Below are positions 17,516-27,340 of a stretch of DNA of 64,000 nucleotides, piece by piece. Source of the stretch: Cedecea davisae DSM 4568. GTDB lineage: Bacteria; Pseudomonadota; Gammaproteobacteria; Enterobacterales; Enterobacteriaceae. Below the pieces are notes generated by a model, which saw only the letters and a list, made by a program, of their open reading frames with translations, was not told the origin of the DNA and searched no databases. The stretch's first letter is position 1. Each line of letters begins with the position of its first letter. The DNA is taken from assembly GCF_000412335.2 (NCBI RefSeq), contig NZ_KE161030.1, forward strand, positions 2,824,352-2,888,351. Reading direction: 5' to 3'. The translations under genes were made by a program, and so were the position numbers.

Positions 17516-19149
17516 AACGCCACCCAGTCATCCGCCGCCGCGCCCGCTGCGGCGGGTTTAGCTAACGGCTTAACCTTTGCTTCAGGAACAAAGTTTTCAT
17601 CACGCCCGGAGAGGCGGAAGCGGGCAACCGCTTTCTGCAATGTTTCCGTCTGGCCTTCCAGCGCCGCCGCCGCCGCCGAAATCTGCTCGACCAGGGCGGC
17701 GTTTTGTTGGGTCACGCTGTCCATCTCGCTGACGGCCACGCTGACCTGCGAAATCCCCTTGCTCTGCTCGTCGGTCGCGGAGGCAATTTGCTTCATGATT
17801 TGCGTGGTGTCGGACACCGCCTTAAGCACCTCTTTCATGGTGTTGCCCGCCTCGTTGACCAGCGCCGAACCGCTGTTGACGCGGCTGACCGAATCGGCAA
17901 TCAGCGTTTCGATTTCTTTTGCCGCACCTGCGCTACGGCTAGCCAGGTTGCGCACTTCACCCGCTACCACGGCAAAACCACGGCCCTGTTCGCCCGCGCG
18001 TGCGGCCTCAACGGCGGCGTTCAGCGCCAGAATGTTGGTCTGGAAGGCAATGCTGTTAATGACGCTGGTGATTTCGCTGATTTTTCTGGAGCTGTTGGAA
18101 ATCCCTTCCATTGTGACCACCACGTCGCCCACCAGCTTGCCGCTGCGGCTCGCGGTTTGAGAAGCCTTCTCGGCAATGCTGCTGGCCTGGCGGGCGTTCT
18201 CGGCGTTGAATTTCACCGTTGCGGTCAGCTGTTCCATGCTGGCGGCAGTTTCTTCCAGCGCCGCCGCCTGCTCCTCGGTGCGCGACGAGAGATCGTTATT
18301 GCCGGAGGAAATCTCCGCCGAGCCACGATAGATGTTTTCCGTGCCGCTGCGGATGGCGCTAACCGCCTCGCGCAGGCTGCTTTGCATCTCGGCAAGCAGC
18401 GGGAACAGTTTACCCACGCAGTTGCGGCCAAAATCCTCTATCGGGTGGCTCAGGTCACCTTTGGCGATTGTCGAAAAATGCTCGCGAATGCGATCCAGAG
18501 GCTTGACCAGCAGGTTAACGAGGTAGCGGTCGGTAAACAGCAGGATCAGCAGCCCAATCACGATAGCCACCACTACGGTCACCTTCATCAGGCGCGTCAG
18601 CCCGTCTACCGCGACCCTGGTGCGGTCCAGCCGCTCTTCGGCTACCGAGGTGAATTTACTGCTGCTGGCACCAAATGCCCGGCTTAACGGCGGGGTCACC
18701 TGCGTTGCCTGCTGGCGATAGTCCGCAGCCGAACCCTGCTGCGCGAGCTGCATCTGAACGGCCACGCCGTTATCCAGCAGCTTCTGCCATTTGTCGATAA
18801 CGTCTGCAGAAACTGCCGGGTCCATTGGCCCTGGCGAAACGCTTTTCAGCCGCTCAAGTTCTTTTTTCATATTATCCAGCGCTTCCTGCACCGGCTTAAA
18901 ATCTGTGGCTTCTCCGGCGGCTTTCGCCTCCATCACGCGTGAAAGGCGGGTAATAAAACGGAAATACTGGTCGTTACCCTTGCTTAGAATCGTCATCTGG
19001 GACACCAGCTGACGGTCAACGGCGTTGCCGTCACCGAGCTTAGCCAGCGAATAGACGGTAAACACGCCCACGGCAGACCACAGCAGGCAAAACAGCCCCA
19101 AAACGGTAAGCATCACCCGGCGTACGGTAAAGTTCTTTAACATTCCCAT
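17512..19149 (-). CDS. Methyl-accepting chemotaxis protein
   Basis: 545 residues from an ATG at 19149 preceded by GGGGA. Order: short cytoplasmic start; TM1 ([23 protein letters not shown]); a periplasmic four-helix-bundle ligand domain of about 150 residues; TM2 ([16 protein letters not shown]); HAMP; and the signalling domain with the conserved hairpin tip [52 protein letters not shown] block. The protein ends DDWVAF, matching the xWxxF tether bound by CheR/CheB in high-abundance receptors. No che genes are nearby, so it feeds a chemotaxis system encoded elsewhere; the ligand is unknown. Confidence 0.92.
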   Translation of the reverse strand: MGMLKNFTVRRVMLTVLGLFCLLWSAVGVFTVYSLAKLGDGNAVDRQLVSQMTILSKGNDQYFRFITRLSRVMEAKAAGEATDFKPVQEALDNMKKELERLKSVSPGPMDPAVSADVIDKWQKLLDNGVAVQMQLAQQGSAADYRQQATQVTPPLSRAFGASSSKFTSVAEERLDRTRVAVDGLTRLMKVTVVVAIVIGLLILLFTDRYLVNLLVKPLDRIREHFSTIAKGDLSHPIEDFGRNCVGKLFPLLAEMQSSLREAVSAIRSGTENIYRGSAEISSGNNDLSSRTEEQAAALEETAASMEQLTATVKFNAENARQASSIAEKASQTASRSGKLVGDVVVTMEGISNSSRKISEITSVINSIAFQTNILALNAAVEAARAGEQGRGFAVVAGEVRNLASRSAGAAKEIETLIADSVSRVNSGSALVNEAGNTMKEVLKAVSDTTQIMKQIASATDEQSKGISQVSVAVSEMDSVTQQNAALVEQISAAAAALEGQTETLQKAVARFRLSGRDENFVPEAKVKPLAKPAAAGAAADDWVAF

Positions 19150-19349
19150 GTGTATCCCCAATTCGTTATTGTCGTTATCCCATTTACCTCGGGTATCACT
19201 TTGGTTATCGGCAATGCCTGCCCGGGTATTCATCTATTTGTGATGATTTTTTTATGAGGCACACAACTCGGGCCGTCTTCCCCTTCCGTTCTCGCCACGG
19301 CATGACATACTGAGGGTCTAACCCGGTTTGAACCGGTAAAGGAGAATCA

Positions 19350-20804
19350 ATGGATAATAACGTTGCAAATCAGGGGCTGACGCCTGCGCAGGCTCTGGAA
19401 AAGCTGGAAGAATTGTACGAAAACTCGGTCGCCGCGCTGCGCGATGCAATAGCCCTCTATACCCAACAGGGCACGCTGCCGGACGTTGACGCCCGCTCCG
19501 ACGGCCTGTTCGTTTACCCGGAGCTGCGCGTAAGCTGGGACGGCGTTCCCAGAGGCCCGAAGAACACCCGCTCCTACGCCCGTTTTACCCATTCCGGCAG
19601 CTATACCACCACGGTAACGCGCCCGGCGCTGTTCCGCAGCTACCTCAATGAGCAATTAAGCCTGCTGTGCGAAGATTACGGCGTCCACATTGAAGTTGGC
19701 CCGTCGCAGCACGAAATCCCTTATCCGTACGTGCTGGACGGCCTGAACCTCGACCGCACCATGAGCGCGGGGCTGACGCGCCATTTCCCGACCACCGAGC
19801 TGGCGCAAATTGGCGACGAAACGGCGGACGGGCTGTTCCACCCGACCGAGGCCTGGCCGCTTTCGCACTTTGATGCACGCCGCGTTGACTTCTCGCTGGC
19901 TCGCCTGCGCCACTACACCGGCACGCCGGTTGAGCACTTCCAGCCCTTTGTGCTGTTCACCAACTACACCCGCTACGTGGATGAGTTTGTGCGCTGGGGC
20001 TGCCAGCAAATTCTTGACCCGGACAGCCCGTATATCGCGCTCTCCTGCGCGGGTGGCACCTGGCTGACCGCCGAGACGGAAGCCCCGGAAGAAGCGATTT
20101 CCGACCTTGCCTGGAAGAAACACCAGATGCCGGCCTGGCACCTGATCGACAAAAACGGCAGCGGCATCACGCTTATCAACATCGGGGTTGGCCCCTCCAA
20201 TGCCAAAACCATCTGCGACCACCTTGCGGTACTGCGCCCGGATGCCTGGCTGATGATTGGCCACTGCGGCGGCCTGCGCGAAAGCCAGCAGATTGGTGAT
20301 TACGTGCTGGCACATGCCTACCTGCGTGACGACCACGTGCTCGACGCCGTGCTGCCGCCGGATATTCCTATCCCGAGCATCGCCGAAGTACAGCGTGCGC
20401 TTTACGACGCCACCAAACAGGTCAGCGGCATGCCGGGCGAAGAGGTCAAACAGCGCCTGCGTACCGGGACGGTGGTCACTACCGACGACCGTAACTGGGA
20501 GCTGCGTTATTCCGCCTCGGCGCTGCGCTTCAACCTTAGCCGCGCGGTCGCAATCGATATGGAGAGCGCCACGATTGCCGCCCAGGGTTACCGCTTCCGC
20601 GTGCCTTACGGCACTCTGCTTTGCGTGTCCGATAAGCCGCTGCACGGCGAGATAAAACTGCCGGGCCAGGCAAACCGCTTCTATGAAGGGGCGATTTCCG
20701 AGCACCTGCAAATCGGCATTCGGGCCATTGATCTCCTGCGCGCCGAAGGTGAGAAGCTGCATTCGCGCAAGCTACGCACCTTCAACGAACCGCCGTTCCG
20801 CTAA
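19350..20804 (+). CDS. amn: AMP nucleosidase
   Basis: 484 residues, the same length as E. coli Amn. An N-terminal AMP-nucleosidase-specific domain is followed by a nucleoside-phosphorylase-like catalytic domain with the conserved stretch NIGVGPSNAKTICDHLAVLRPDAWLMIGHCGGLR and VAIDMESATIAAQGYRFRVPYGTLLCVSDKPLHGEIKLPG. It hydrolyses AMP to adenine and ribose 5-phosphate, tuning the adenylate pool. AAAGGAGAATCA precedes the ATG. The location near tRNA-Asn genes and yeeO matches E. coli. Confidence 0.96.
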   Translation: MDNNVANQGLTPAQALEKLEELYENSVAALRDAIALYTQQGTLPDVDARSDGLFVYPELRVSWDGVPRGPKNTRSYARFTHSGSYTTTVTRPALFRSYLNEQLSLLCEDYGVHIEVGPSQHEIPYPYVLDGLNLDRTMSAGLTRHFPTTELAQIGDETADGLFHPTEAWPLSHFDARRVDFSLARLRHYTGTPVEHFQPFVLFTNYTRYVDEFVRWGCQQILDPDSPYIALSCAGGTWLTAETEAPEEAISDLAWKKHQMPAWHLIDKNGSGITLINIGVGPSNAKTICDHLAVLRPDAWLMIGHCGGLRESQQIGDYVLAHAYLRDDHVLDAVLPPDIPIPSIAEVQRALYDATKQVSGMPGEEVKQRLRTGTVVTTDDRNWELRYSASALRFNLSRAVAIDMESATIAAQGYRFRVPYGTLLCVSDKPLHGEIKLPGQANRFYEGAISEHLQIGIRAIDLLRAEGEKLHSRKLRTFNEPPFR

Positions 20805-20825
20805 CAACAATAATAAGGAAACTGG

Positions 20826-22607
20826 ATGCAACACACCTCCACACTCGCCGCACTGCGTGCGCTGCTCACGGAGCGCGAACTGGACGGGATTATCGTCCCG
20901 CGTGCCGATGCTCACCAGAGCGAAGACTGCGCCCCACACGACAATAAACTGGCCTTTATCAGCGGCTTTACCGGCTCGGCCGGGCTGGCGCTGATCCTCG
21001 CCGACCGCGCCCTGCTGTTCGTTGATGGCCGCTACCAGGTACAGGCTCGCCACCAGGTGAATTTGCAGGAGTTCGACATTCATCACCTGCATGATGAGCC
21101 GCTGCACCTTTGGCTACGCGACAATCTCCCCGCAGGAAAACGTATCGCCTTCGAACCGCTGCTAATGGTGAACAGCCAGTACGAAAATCTGCGTACCAGC
21201 GGCTGCGACCTGGTGGCCGTGGATGACGATCCGCTCGATGCTATCTGGCTCGATCGCCCGACAGCACCCTGCGGAGCCATTAGCGCCATGCCGGAGGAGC
21301 TGAGCGGTGAAAGTTCTGCCTCAAAACGCTCTCGCGTGGCTCAGGCGCTGAATAAAACCGGTGCCGATTTCCTGGCCCTGACGCTGCCGGACAATATCGC
21401 CTGGCTGCTGAACGTGCGCGGGTCCGATATTGCGATGAACCCCGTCCCGCACTCCTTCGCCCTGGTGAGCGCCAGCGGCGACATCGAGTGGTTTGTTGAT
21501 CCTGCCAAACTGCACGGGCTGGATAACGCCGCGCTGGCAGGGATCACGTCCCAGCCGATGGAGGCTTTTATCGGGCGCTGCCAGCAGGTAGCGGCGGGAA
21601 AACGCATCCTTATTGACGCCGATTACGCGCCCGTGGCGGTTCGCTTCGCCGTTGAACAAGGCGGCGGCGAGGTGATATGGGCCGCAGACCCGGTAACGTT
21701 AATCAAATCCAACAAGAATGAAACCGAGCTGGCGGGCTACCGCAGCAGCCACGTTGATGACGGCGTAGCCTGGGTGAATTTCCTGGCCTGGTTAACCCGG
21801 GAAGTTCCGCTGCGCGAGGCCGCAGGCAACCCTGTAACGGAGCTGGAAGCCCAGGAAAAACAGCTCGGCTTCCGCCAGCAGAGCGCTAACTTCACCGAGC
21901 AGAGTTTTAGCACTATTTCCGCCTCGGGCAGTAACGCCGCAATGTGCCATTACCACTCATCCCCGGAAACCAACTTCGCGCTAACCGGCGATCGGTTCTA
22001 CCTGAATGATTCCGGCGGCCAGTATTTCAACGGCACCACCGACGCCACGCGCACCCTTAGCTTTGGCGAGCTGGACGCGAACCGCCGCCTGCATTACACC
22101 GCGGTGCTCAAAGGCTTCCTGGCGCTTATCTCCCTACAATTCCCGCAGGGTACTCAGGGCCACCAGCTGGATGCGTTTGCCCGCGCCCCGCTTTGGGCGC
22201 TGGGGCTGGATTACGACCACGGCACCGGGCACGGCGTTGGCCACCGGCTGATGATCCATGAAAACCCGCACCGCATGGCGAAAAAGGTGAACCCGTGGCC
22301 GATGCTGCCGGGCAACATCATCACCATCGAGCCGGGCTATTATCTGGCGGACCATTACGGTATTCGTATTGAAAACCAGGTGGAAGTCGTCGCTTCTCAG
22401 CCCGGCTTCTGCAAGTTTGCCTCGCTGACGCTCATCCCTATTGACCTGGCGGCGGTAGATTTTGATTTACTGAGTACCCAGGAGATAGCCTGGCTTGATG
22501 ATTACCACCGGCAGGTGCGCGAGACGCTCTCCCCTCGCGTTGGAGAAGAAACCCGCCGCTGGCTTGCTTCAGCTACGGAGCCGGTCAGCGTTCAGCGCAG
22601 CCGGTAA
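20826..22607 (+). CDS. Xaa-Pro aminopeptidase, M24B family
   Basis: 593 residues of the long (eukaryote-like) aminopeptidase P type: two creatinase-like N-terminal domains followed by a pita-bread M24 catalytic domain. Metal ligands are recognisable: Asp in YLNDSGGQY, Asp in GTTDATRT, His in HGTGHGVGHRL, Glu in ITIEPGYY and Glu in GIRIENQVEV. It removes N-terminal residues preceding proline and is cytoplasmic (no signal peptide). It begins 21 bases after amn, with AAGGA upstream, so the two may be co-transcribed. It is distinct from PepP (about 440 residues). Confidence 0.88.
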   Translation: MQHTSTLAALRALLTERELDGIIVPRADAHQSEDCAPHDNKLAFISGFTGSAGLALILADRALLFVDGRYQVQARHQVNLQEFDIHHLHDEPLHLWLRDNLPAGKRIAFEPLLMVNSQYENLRTSGCDLVAVDDDPLDAIWLDRPTAPCGAISAMPEELSGESSASKRSRVAQALNKTGADFLALTLPDNIAWLLNVRGSDIAMNPVPHSFALVSASGDIEWFVDPAKLHGLDNAALAGITSQPMEAFIGRCQQVAAGKRILIDADYAPVAVRFAVEQGGGEVIWAADPVTLIKSNKNETELAGYRSSHVDDGVAWVNFLAWLTREVPLREAAGNPVTELEAQEKQLGFRQQSANFTEQSFSTISASGSNAAMCHYHSSPETNFALTGDRFYLNDSGGQYFNGTTDATRTLSFGELDANRRLHYTAVLKGFLALISLQFPQGTQGHQLDAFARAPLWALGLDYDHGTGHGVGHRLMIHENPHRMAKKVNPWPMLPGNIITIEPGYYLADHYGIRIENQVEVVASQPGFCKFASLTLIPIDLAAVDFDLLSTQEIAWLDDYHRQVRETLSPRVGEETRRWLASATEPVSVQRSR

Positions 22608-22611
22608 CCGC

Positions 22612-22641
22612 TCAAAGGCCGCAGAAATGCGGCCTTTTTCA
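22612..22641 (+). terminator. Terminator of the amn/aminopeptidase unit
   Basis: Hairpin AAAGGCCGC / GCGGCCTTT around AGAAAT, followed by TTTC, immediately after the aminopeptidase stop. Confidence 0.75.
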
Positions 22642-22691
22642 TTGATTTGCTGGATTAATCGGCAGTTGAGCGCATTTCGCCAAAACAGGCT

Positions 22692-22720
22692 TTGACAACC
22701 CGCCCCCCCGCCGTTAATAT
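22692..22720 (+). promoter_or_regulatory. Sigma-70 promoter of the first tRNA-Asn gene
   Basis: A perfect -35 TTGACA (22692-22697) and -10 TAATAT (22715-22720) are separated by 17 bases. A GC-rich discriminator (GCGCCCCG) follows, typical of stringently controlled stable-RNA promoters. Confidence 0.85.
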
Positions 22721-22738
22721 GCGCCCCGTTCACACGAT

Positions 22739-22814
22739 TCCTCTGTAGTTCAGTCGGTAGAACGGCGGACTGTTAATCCGTATGTCACTGGTTCGAGTCC
22801 AGTCAGAGGAGCCA
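22739..22814 (+). tRNA. asn: tRNA-Asn (anticodon GTT)
   Basis: A 76-base gene with encoded CCA end, a pairing acceptor stem (TCCTCTG / CAGAGGA), the D-loop TTCAGTCGGTAGAA, anticodon GTT at 22772-22774 and the T-loop GGTTCGAGTCC. It is nearly identical to the gene at 28985. Its 3' end is the target of tRNA-Asn integrases, as the 16-base repeat at 10415 shows. Confidence 0.98.
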
Positions 22815-22821
22815 TATTTGA

Positions 22822-22856
22822 GAAGCCCGCTCAGGGAAACCCGAGCGGGCTTTTTG
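22822..22856 (+). terminator. Rho-independent terminator of the first tRNA-Asn
   Basis: Stem AGCCCGCTC...GAGCGGGCT with extra pairs around GGGAAACCC, then TTTTT. The same element follows the other tRNA-Asn gene and the island junction. Confidence 0.88.
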
Positions 22857-23013
22857 CTTTTGAAAAACTCATTCACCTGCCGCGTTATCTCTTTTTACTC
22901 CCCAGATATAAATCAATTGATTAACATCAAAAACTGCCATCAAAACCGGCTATTGGATCCACGGTCAATACAGTATGTTAAATCTTTAAACCAAATGGAT
23001 CGGGAAAATACTG

Positions 23014-23640
23014 ATGGCAGCAGTTTCGATAAATAAAATAAGCGGTGCGATTATCTCCGGGATAGAAAAAGCGCAGATGGACTACGCAAAAATGTCTGGC
23101 GGCGAGTGGGTATGGAATGCCGCTGAATATGTCCTGACCACGTATATTGCCAAAGAGATCGATTCTCTCGAAGGCAGTAAATACGTGACGATTGAGCATA
23201 GCGGCCTTGCCGCCGTGGGCGACGCAGGTGCAATTGGGCCAGGGCCGAAGCCTTTAAAAGCAAGGCTAAGAGGCCGTTTTGACCTGGTGTTATGGTGGGC
23301 AAATAGCAAGCCGAGAGCCGTGATTGAAGTGAAAAACCACCCTTCAGGGCCAAAAGGATGGATTAAAGATATCGATCGTATTGCTGCCGTGCTGGATATG
23401 CAGAAAGACAATTCTTCTTTTAACTTTGGTGCTTTTGCCTATTACTATTCGGCTCGGGATGGAAGACAACTCAGCGCCGAAGAGAAGATAGCCGGCAAGC
23501 TTGAGAGAATGAAAGAATTCGTAGCCTCACAATTATCTGATAAATTCCGCGTAGAGCAGGTAGAGTCCGATATACACAACGAAGGTGAATACGGTGCCTG
23601 GGTGGCGGCCTGTATCATTATAAAACGCGTAAACCAGTAG
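23014..23640 (+). CDS. Hypothetical protein with PD-(D/E)XK nuclease-like motif
   Basis: 208 residues, no family recognised with confidence. A GRFDLVLWW...PRAVIEVKNHP block (Asp90, Glu105, Lys107) has the spacing of PD-(D/E)XK nuclease cores, with predicted beta strands around it. No signal peptide or membrane segment. It lies alone in the variable segment just after a tRNA-Asn and has its own terminator (about 23656-23695). A nuclease or antiviral role is only a suggestion from the motif. Confidence 0.6.
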   Translation: MAAVSINKISGAIISGIEKAQMDYAKMSGGEWVWNAAEYVLTTYIAKEIDSLEGSKYVTIEHSGLAAVGDAGAIGPGPKPLKARLRGRFDLVLWWANSKPRAVIEVKNHPSGPKGWIKDIDRIAAVLDMQKDNSSFNFGAFAYYYSARDGRQLSAEEKIAGKLERMKEFVASQLSDKFRVEQVESDIHNEGEYGAWVAACIIIKRVNQ

Positions 23641-23652
23641 CTACTGGCCTTA

Positions 23653-23697
23653 TGGCAGAAAACCCGCACAAAGAAACTGATACGGGTTTTCTTTCTC
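23653..23697 (+). terminator. Hairpin terminator after the nuclease-like gene
   Basis: GAAAACCCG and CGGGTTTTC arms flank a short AT-rich loop and are followed by TTTC, just downstream of the stop codon at 23640. Confidence 0.6.
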
Positions 23698-23743
23698 TAT
23701 CATGGTGCCTGACTCAAGCCTTGCTCTTTATCCCCCGGTCAGC

Positions 23744-24928
23744 TCAGGGGAATGGTAATATCTGATTTATTTTTTGAGGGATGATATTCGCCGGGAAGAT
23801 CTGATTTTCATAGGGCACCGCACAATTGACGTCCTGAGCTAACGTTAACAATGCATTTTGATGATCTTCACTTAATGCATGCCACCAGCTTAAAGGGAAA
23901 TAAACATTTTCGTTCCACCCGAGTATTGCCCAGCAGAAGAATGCCATGATGTCCTGCAAGCTTCGGCTAAAAAGCTGTGCCAGAAACTCAGCGGCAATAG
24001 TCTGCTCCGGCAGACAAGAGATTATCCACGCGCCATTTCCTTCATACATGACTGTAGAAATGGAAAAATGCTCTAAATGGCAGGTAACCCTTCCCCCCTG
24101 AATTTGCTCTCCGTTCAGTGAGTAAAAAGGCGAAAATGTCCCGCTGACGGCCAGAAGAGGTGGGCCGTCAAACGTTACCATCCAGCCAAGAAGTTTGCCC
24201 TCAGGTTGCTTAACTATTTCTTCAAAACGATCTTTAATGCGTTTAATAAACATTAAACCGAGTTTTTGCTGTTCAAGCGTATGTTGAATGTTTCTCTGAA
24301 TATAAAACTGCCAGGGTAAGCTATAACCATTATCGGCAAAATCTCGCTGCGCCAGCGTGCCTTGTATTGCCGCCATTTTTTGATAATGCTCATGGCAAAC
24401 CGCTCTGTAAGAAGAGGCCCAAAGACATTCCGCCGTTAACGCTACGGGAGCATCTTCTATACACTTGAACAATTGCTTATCATGTTTACCGCAAAACCCG
24501 CGAAAAATCGAAGCTGAGCTGGCGACACCTCGTTTGACCCTCACACCGGACAAATCTCCGACTTGCTGATAAAGACTGCCAACATGCCCATCCTCTGCCA
24601 TCAGGCTCAGGACGCCATTATTCTGGATGGTGTGCGCTTCAACAATATTACCCTGCTCACAATTTTCACTGTCAAAGCTCGCGCTGCAAAAACTTTTCTT
24701 TTTAAAAGTTCGTATGCGAATACCAATCTCATGGCCTTGATTAAATTTGGCAGCACTCTCCCGCTTTTTATGACAATCTTTATGAAGCTTCCCGCTTTGG
24801 CACCAGCAAGGTTGATCGTCACCAAGGCGCATTATGGCAATTAATTTCTGAGTGAACTCTATTCTCTCATCTTGAGTCGCCAGTGAACTCAGGACATCTC
24901 TCAGTGCTAATTTAAAGGCTTGATCCAT
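23744..24928 (-). CDS. Hypothetical protein with SEC-C-type zinc motif
   Basis: About 394 residues from the ATG at 24928, which has AGGGATGG upstream; the frame stays open to an ATG at 24958. Near the N-terminus CWCQSGKLHKDCHKK matches the SEC-C zinc knuckle (CxCxSGxxxxxCH). Further blocks (GFCGKHDKQLF, ECLWASSYRAVCHEHYQ) are conserved in uncharacterised SEC-C proteins, but no enzymatic domain is recognised. It is convergent with the nuclease-like gene in the variable segment after the tRNA. Confidence 0.6.
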   Translation of the reverse strand: MDQAFKLALRDVLSSLATQDERIEFTQKLIAIMRLGDDQPCWCQSGKLHKDCHKKRESAAKFNQGHEIGIRIRTFKKKSFCSASFDSENCEQGNIVEAHTIQNNGVLSLMAEDGHVGSLYQQVGDLSGVRVKRGVASSASIFRGFCGKHDKQLFKCIEDAPVALTAECLWASSYRAVCHEHYQKMAAIQGTLAQRDFADNGYSLPWQFYIQRNIQHTLEQQKLGLMFIKRIKDRFEEIVKQPEGKLLGWMVTFDGPPLLAVSGTFSPFYSLNGEQIQGGRVTCHLEHFSISTVMYEGNGAWIISCLPEQTIAAEFLAQLFSRSLQDIMAFFCWAILGWNENVYFPLSWWHALSEDHQNALLTLAQDVNCAVPYENQIFPANIIPQKINQILPFP

Positions 24929-25012
24929 AAATCCATCCCTGAAAGCAATGCTCATCACACAGTAAATTTAATAGTAGTAAAAAACCTCAGTAATAACGGG
25001 AAGCCGTTTTAC

Positions 25013-25939
25013 TTAAAGCGCCCCAGCAGCTGAACCAATTTGCACCGGCATACCGGAGCGGCGGTTTAGCGCCTCGCTGACTACTACGGCATTTACGCCT
25101 GCGGCCTGGGTTTCGTTACGCAGTACGGTGGTCATCGGGAGCGGGACTTTTTTGTCTGACTCAAACTCCGCGCGGTTGCGGGACAGCGGCTCGTGGACTT
25201 CTAACCAGCGTTTGCCGTCCGGCTCGACGGTGACTTTTACCGGCTGGTCTATCAGCTGCACGCGGGTGCCGACCGGCACGTTGTCGAACAGGTATTTAAT
25301 ATCGTCGTTGCGCAGGCGGATGCAGCCCTGGCTAACGCGCAGGCCAATGCCGAAGTTGGCGTTGGTGCCGTGAATGGCGTACAGCTTGCCGATGTAAATG
25401 GCGTAAAGGCCCATCGGGTTGTCCGGCCCCGGCGGCACAAAAGCAGGCAGCGTTTTGCCCTCTTTGGCGTATTCACGGCGGGTGTTCGGGGTTGGCGTCC
25501 AGGCCGGAGCATCCTGTTTACGCTCCACGCGGGTGACCCAGTTGCGCGGGGTTTCACGCCCGGCCTGGCCGATGCCGATAGGCAAAATCTCAACTGTGTT
25601 GCTGCCCTTCGGGTAGTAATAAATACGCATTTCGGCCACGTTCACGACCAGGCCTTCGCGCACCGTATCCGGCAGGATCACCTGCTGCGGAATAACCAGC
25701 TGCGTGCCCACTTTTGGCAGGAACGGATCGACGCCGGGGTTAGCCTCCAGCATATTGCTGAAGCCCTGGCCGTACTGGGCGGCAAAGTGCTCAAGCGGCT
25801 GGGTATTACCCTCCGGCACGGTGATGGTAATTGGCTGGCCCACCAGGCGGCTGCCTTCCGGCGGGAGCGGATAAGTCACGGCCAGAGCGCTTTGGGTTAC
25901 CGCTGCCAGCGCAAAAGCGAGGCTGGAGAAACGAATCAT
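25013..25939 (-). CDS. ldtA: L,D-transpeptidase LdtA (ErfK)
   Basis: 308 residues from the ATG at 25939, which has AGGGA upstream. A signal peptide (about 1-21, ending SALA), a LysM-like segment and a YkuD catalytic domain are present. The active-site signature [20 protein letters not shown] carries His and the nucleophilic Cys. LdtA-type enzymes anchor Braun lipoprotein to peptidoglycan in the periplasm. The sequence is very close to E. coli ErfK except for a divergent C-terminal tail. Confidence 0.95.
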   Translation of the reverse strand: MIRFSSLAFALAAVTQSALAVTYPLPPEGSRLVGQPITITVPEGNTQPLEHFAAQYGQGFSNMLEANPGVDPFLPKVGTQLVIPQQVILPDTVREGLVVNVAEMRIYYYPKGSNTVEILPIGIGQAGRETPRNWVTRVERKQDAPAWTPTPNTRREYAKEGKTLPAFVPPGPDNPMGLYAIYIGKLYAIHGTNANFGIGLRVSQGCIRLRNDDIKYLFDNVPVGTRVQLIDQPVKVTVEPDGKRWLEVHEPLSRNRAEFESDKKVPLPMTTVLRNETQAAGVNAVVVSEALNRRSGMPVQIGSAAGAL

Positions 25940-26098
25940 AATTTCCCTGTTATTAAACATGATGTGATTAGGCTAAGCATAACCGCCGTGGGCGTTTTCT
26001 GTAAGCCTTGCGGGGAAATATGTTCATTAACCAGGCGGCCGGGTTGCGACCGCCGCCCCGGCAAGGCATCATGTCCTCTTGTTTGTTAAGGAGACGTT

Positions 26099-27340
26099 AT
26101 GCAGGAATTGATATCCGCACTGAAGCAATACGGCTTTCAGCCAGACCACACCACTTCCCTGATCGTCATTTTCGGCATCATTTTTCTCACCGCGCTAATT
26201 GTTCACGTTATTCTGCATCGCATTGTGCTGCGCACCTTTGAAAAACGCGCCCAGGCCAGTACCAGCCTGTCTTTGCAGATAATTACCCAGAACAAGCTAT
26301 TCCACCGGCTGGCGTTTTTATTGCAGGGGATTATCGTCAACGTACAGGCGGTGCTGTGGCTGCAAAAAGGCAGCGACGCGGCGACTATACTCACCACCTG
26401 CGCCCAGCTGTGGGTCATGCTTTACGCCCTGATGTCGTTCTTCTCGCTGCTCGACGTGGTGTTTGGCCTGTCCGGGAGATTCACTTTTGCCTCCCAGCTG
26501 CCGCTGAAAGGCATTTTCCAGGGCGTGAAGCTGATTGCCGCGATTGTTGTCGGCATCATGATGGTTTCGCTCCTGATTGGTAAATCCCCGGCCATTCTCA
26601 TCAGCGGGCTTGGCGCGATGGCCGCGGTACTGATGTTGGTGTTTAAAGATCCGATCCTTGGCCTGGTGGCGGGTATTCAGCTTTCGGCCAACAGCATGCT
26701 GAAGTTGGGCGACTGGCTGGAAATGCCGAAATACGGCGCTGACGGGGCAGTTATCGACATCGGCCTGACCACGGTGAAAGTGCGCAACTGGGATAACACC
26801 ATCACTACGATCCCAACCTATGCCCTGGTTTCTGACGCGTTTAAAAACTGGAGCGGGATGTCTGCCTCCGGCGGGCGCAGGATCAAACGCAGCGTTAACA
26901 TCGACACCACCAGCATTCGTTTTCTGTCTCACGAAGAGCAGGACAAGCTGCTGAAGGCGAAGCTGTTGCAACCTTATATGGCAGAGCGCAGCAAAGAGAT
27001 TGAAGAGTACAACCGGCAGCACGCCGACGATCTGGTGCTGAACCAGCGCAAGATGACCAACGTTGGCACCTTCCGCGCTTACCTGAATGAATACCTGCGT
27101 AACCACCCGCGTATTCGTAAAGATATGACGCTGATGGTGCGCCAGTTAGCGCCGGAAAATGACGGCCTGCCGATTGAGATTTACGCCTTCACCAATACTG
27201 TTGCGTGGGCGGAGTACGAGAGTATTCAGGCCGATATCTTCGACCATATTTTTGCCGTGGTAGAAGAGTTTGGGCTGCGTATTCACCAGGCGCCGACCGG
27301 GAACGATATTCGCTCTCTGGCCGGAGCCTTTAGCCGCTAA
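26099..27340 (+). CDS. ybdG: Mechanosensitive channel of the YbdG (MscM) type
   Basis: 413 residues, near the 415 of E. coli YbdG. About five membrane helices fill the first 180 residues, including the pore-lining MscS helix ([29 protein letters not shown]). The beta domain follows ([48 protein letters not shown]) and then a C-terminal domain. It releases solutes on osmotic downshock from the inner membrane. AAGGAGACGTT precedes the ATG. It could be a YbdG paralogue, as the neighbourhood differs from E. coli ybdG. Confidence 0.88.
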   Translation: MQELISALKQYGFQPDHTTSLIVIFGIIFLTALIVHVILHRIVLRTFEKRAQASTSLSLQIITQNKLFHRLAFLLQGIIVNVQAVLWLQKGSDAATILTTCAQLWVMLYALMSFFSLLDVVFGLSGRFTFASQLPLKGIFQGVKLIAAIVVGIMMVSLLIGKSPAILISGLGAMAAVLMLVFKDPILGLVAGIQLSANSMLKLGDWLEMPKYGADGAVIDIGLTTVKVRNWDNTITTIPTYALVSDAFKNWSGMSASGGRRIKRSVNIDTTSIRFLSHEEQDKLLKAKLLQPYMAERSKEIEEYNRQHADDLVLNQRKMTNVGTFRAYLNEYLRNHPRIRKDMTLMVRQLAPENDGLPIEIYAFTNTVAWAEYESIQADIFDHIFAVVEEFGLRIHQAPTGNDIRSLAGAFSR

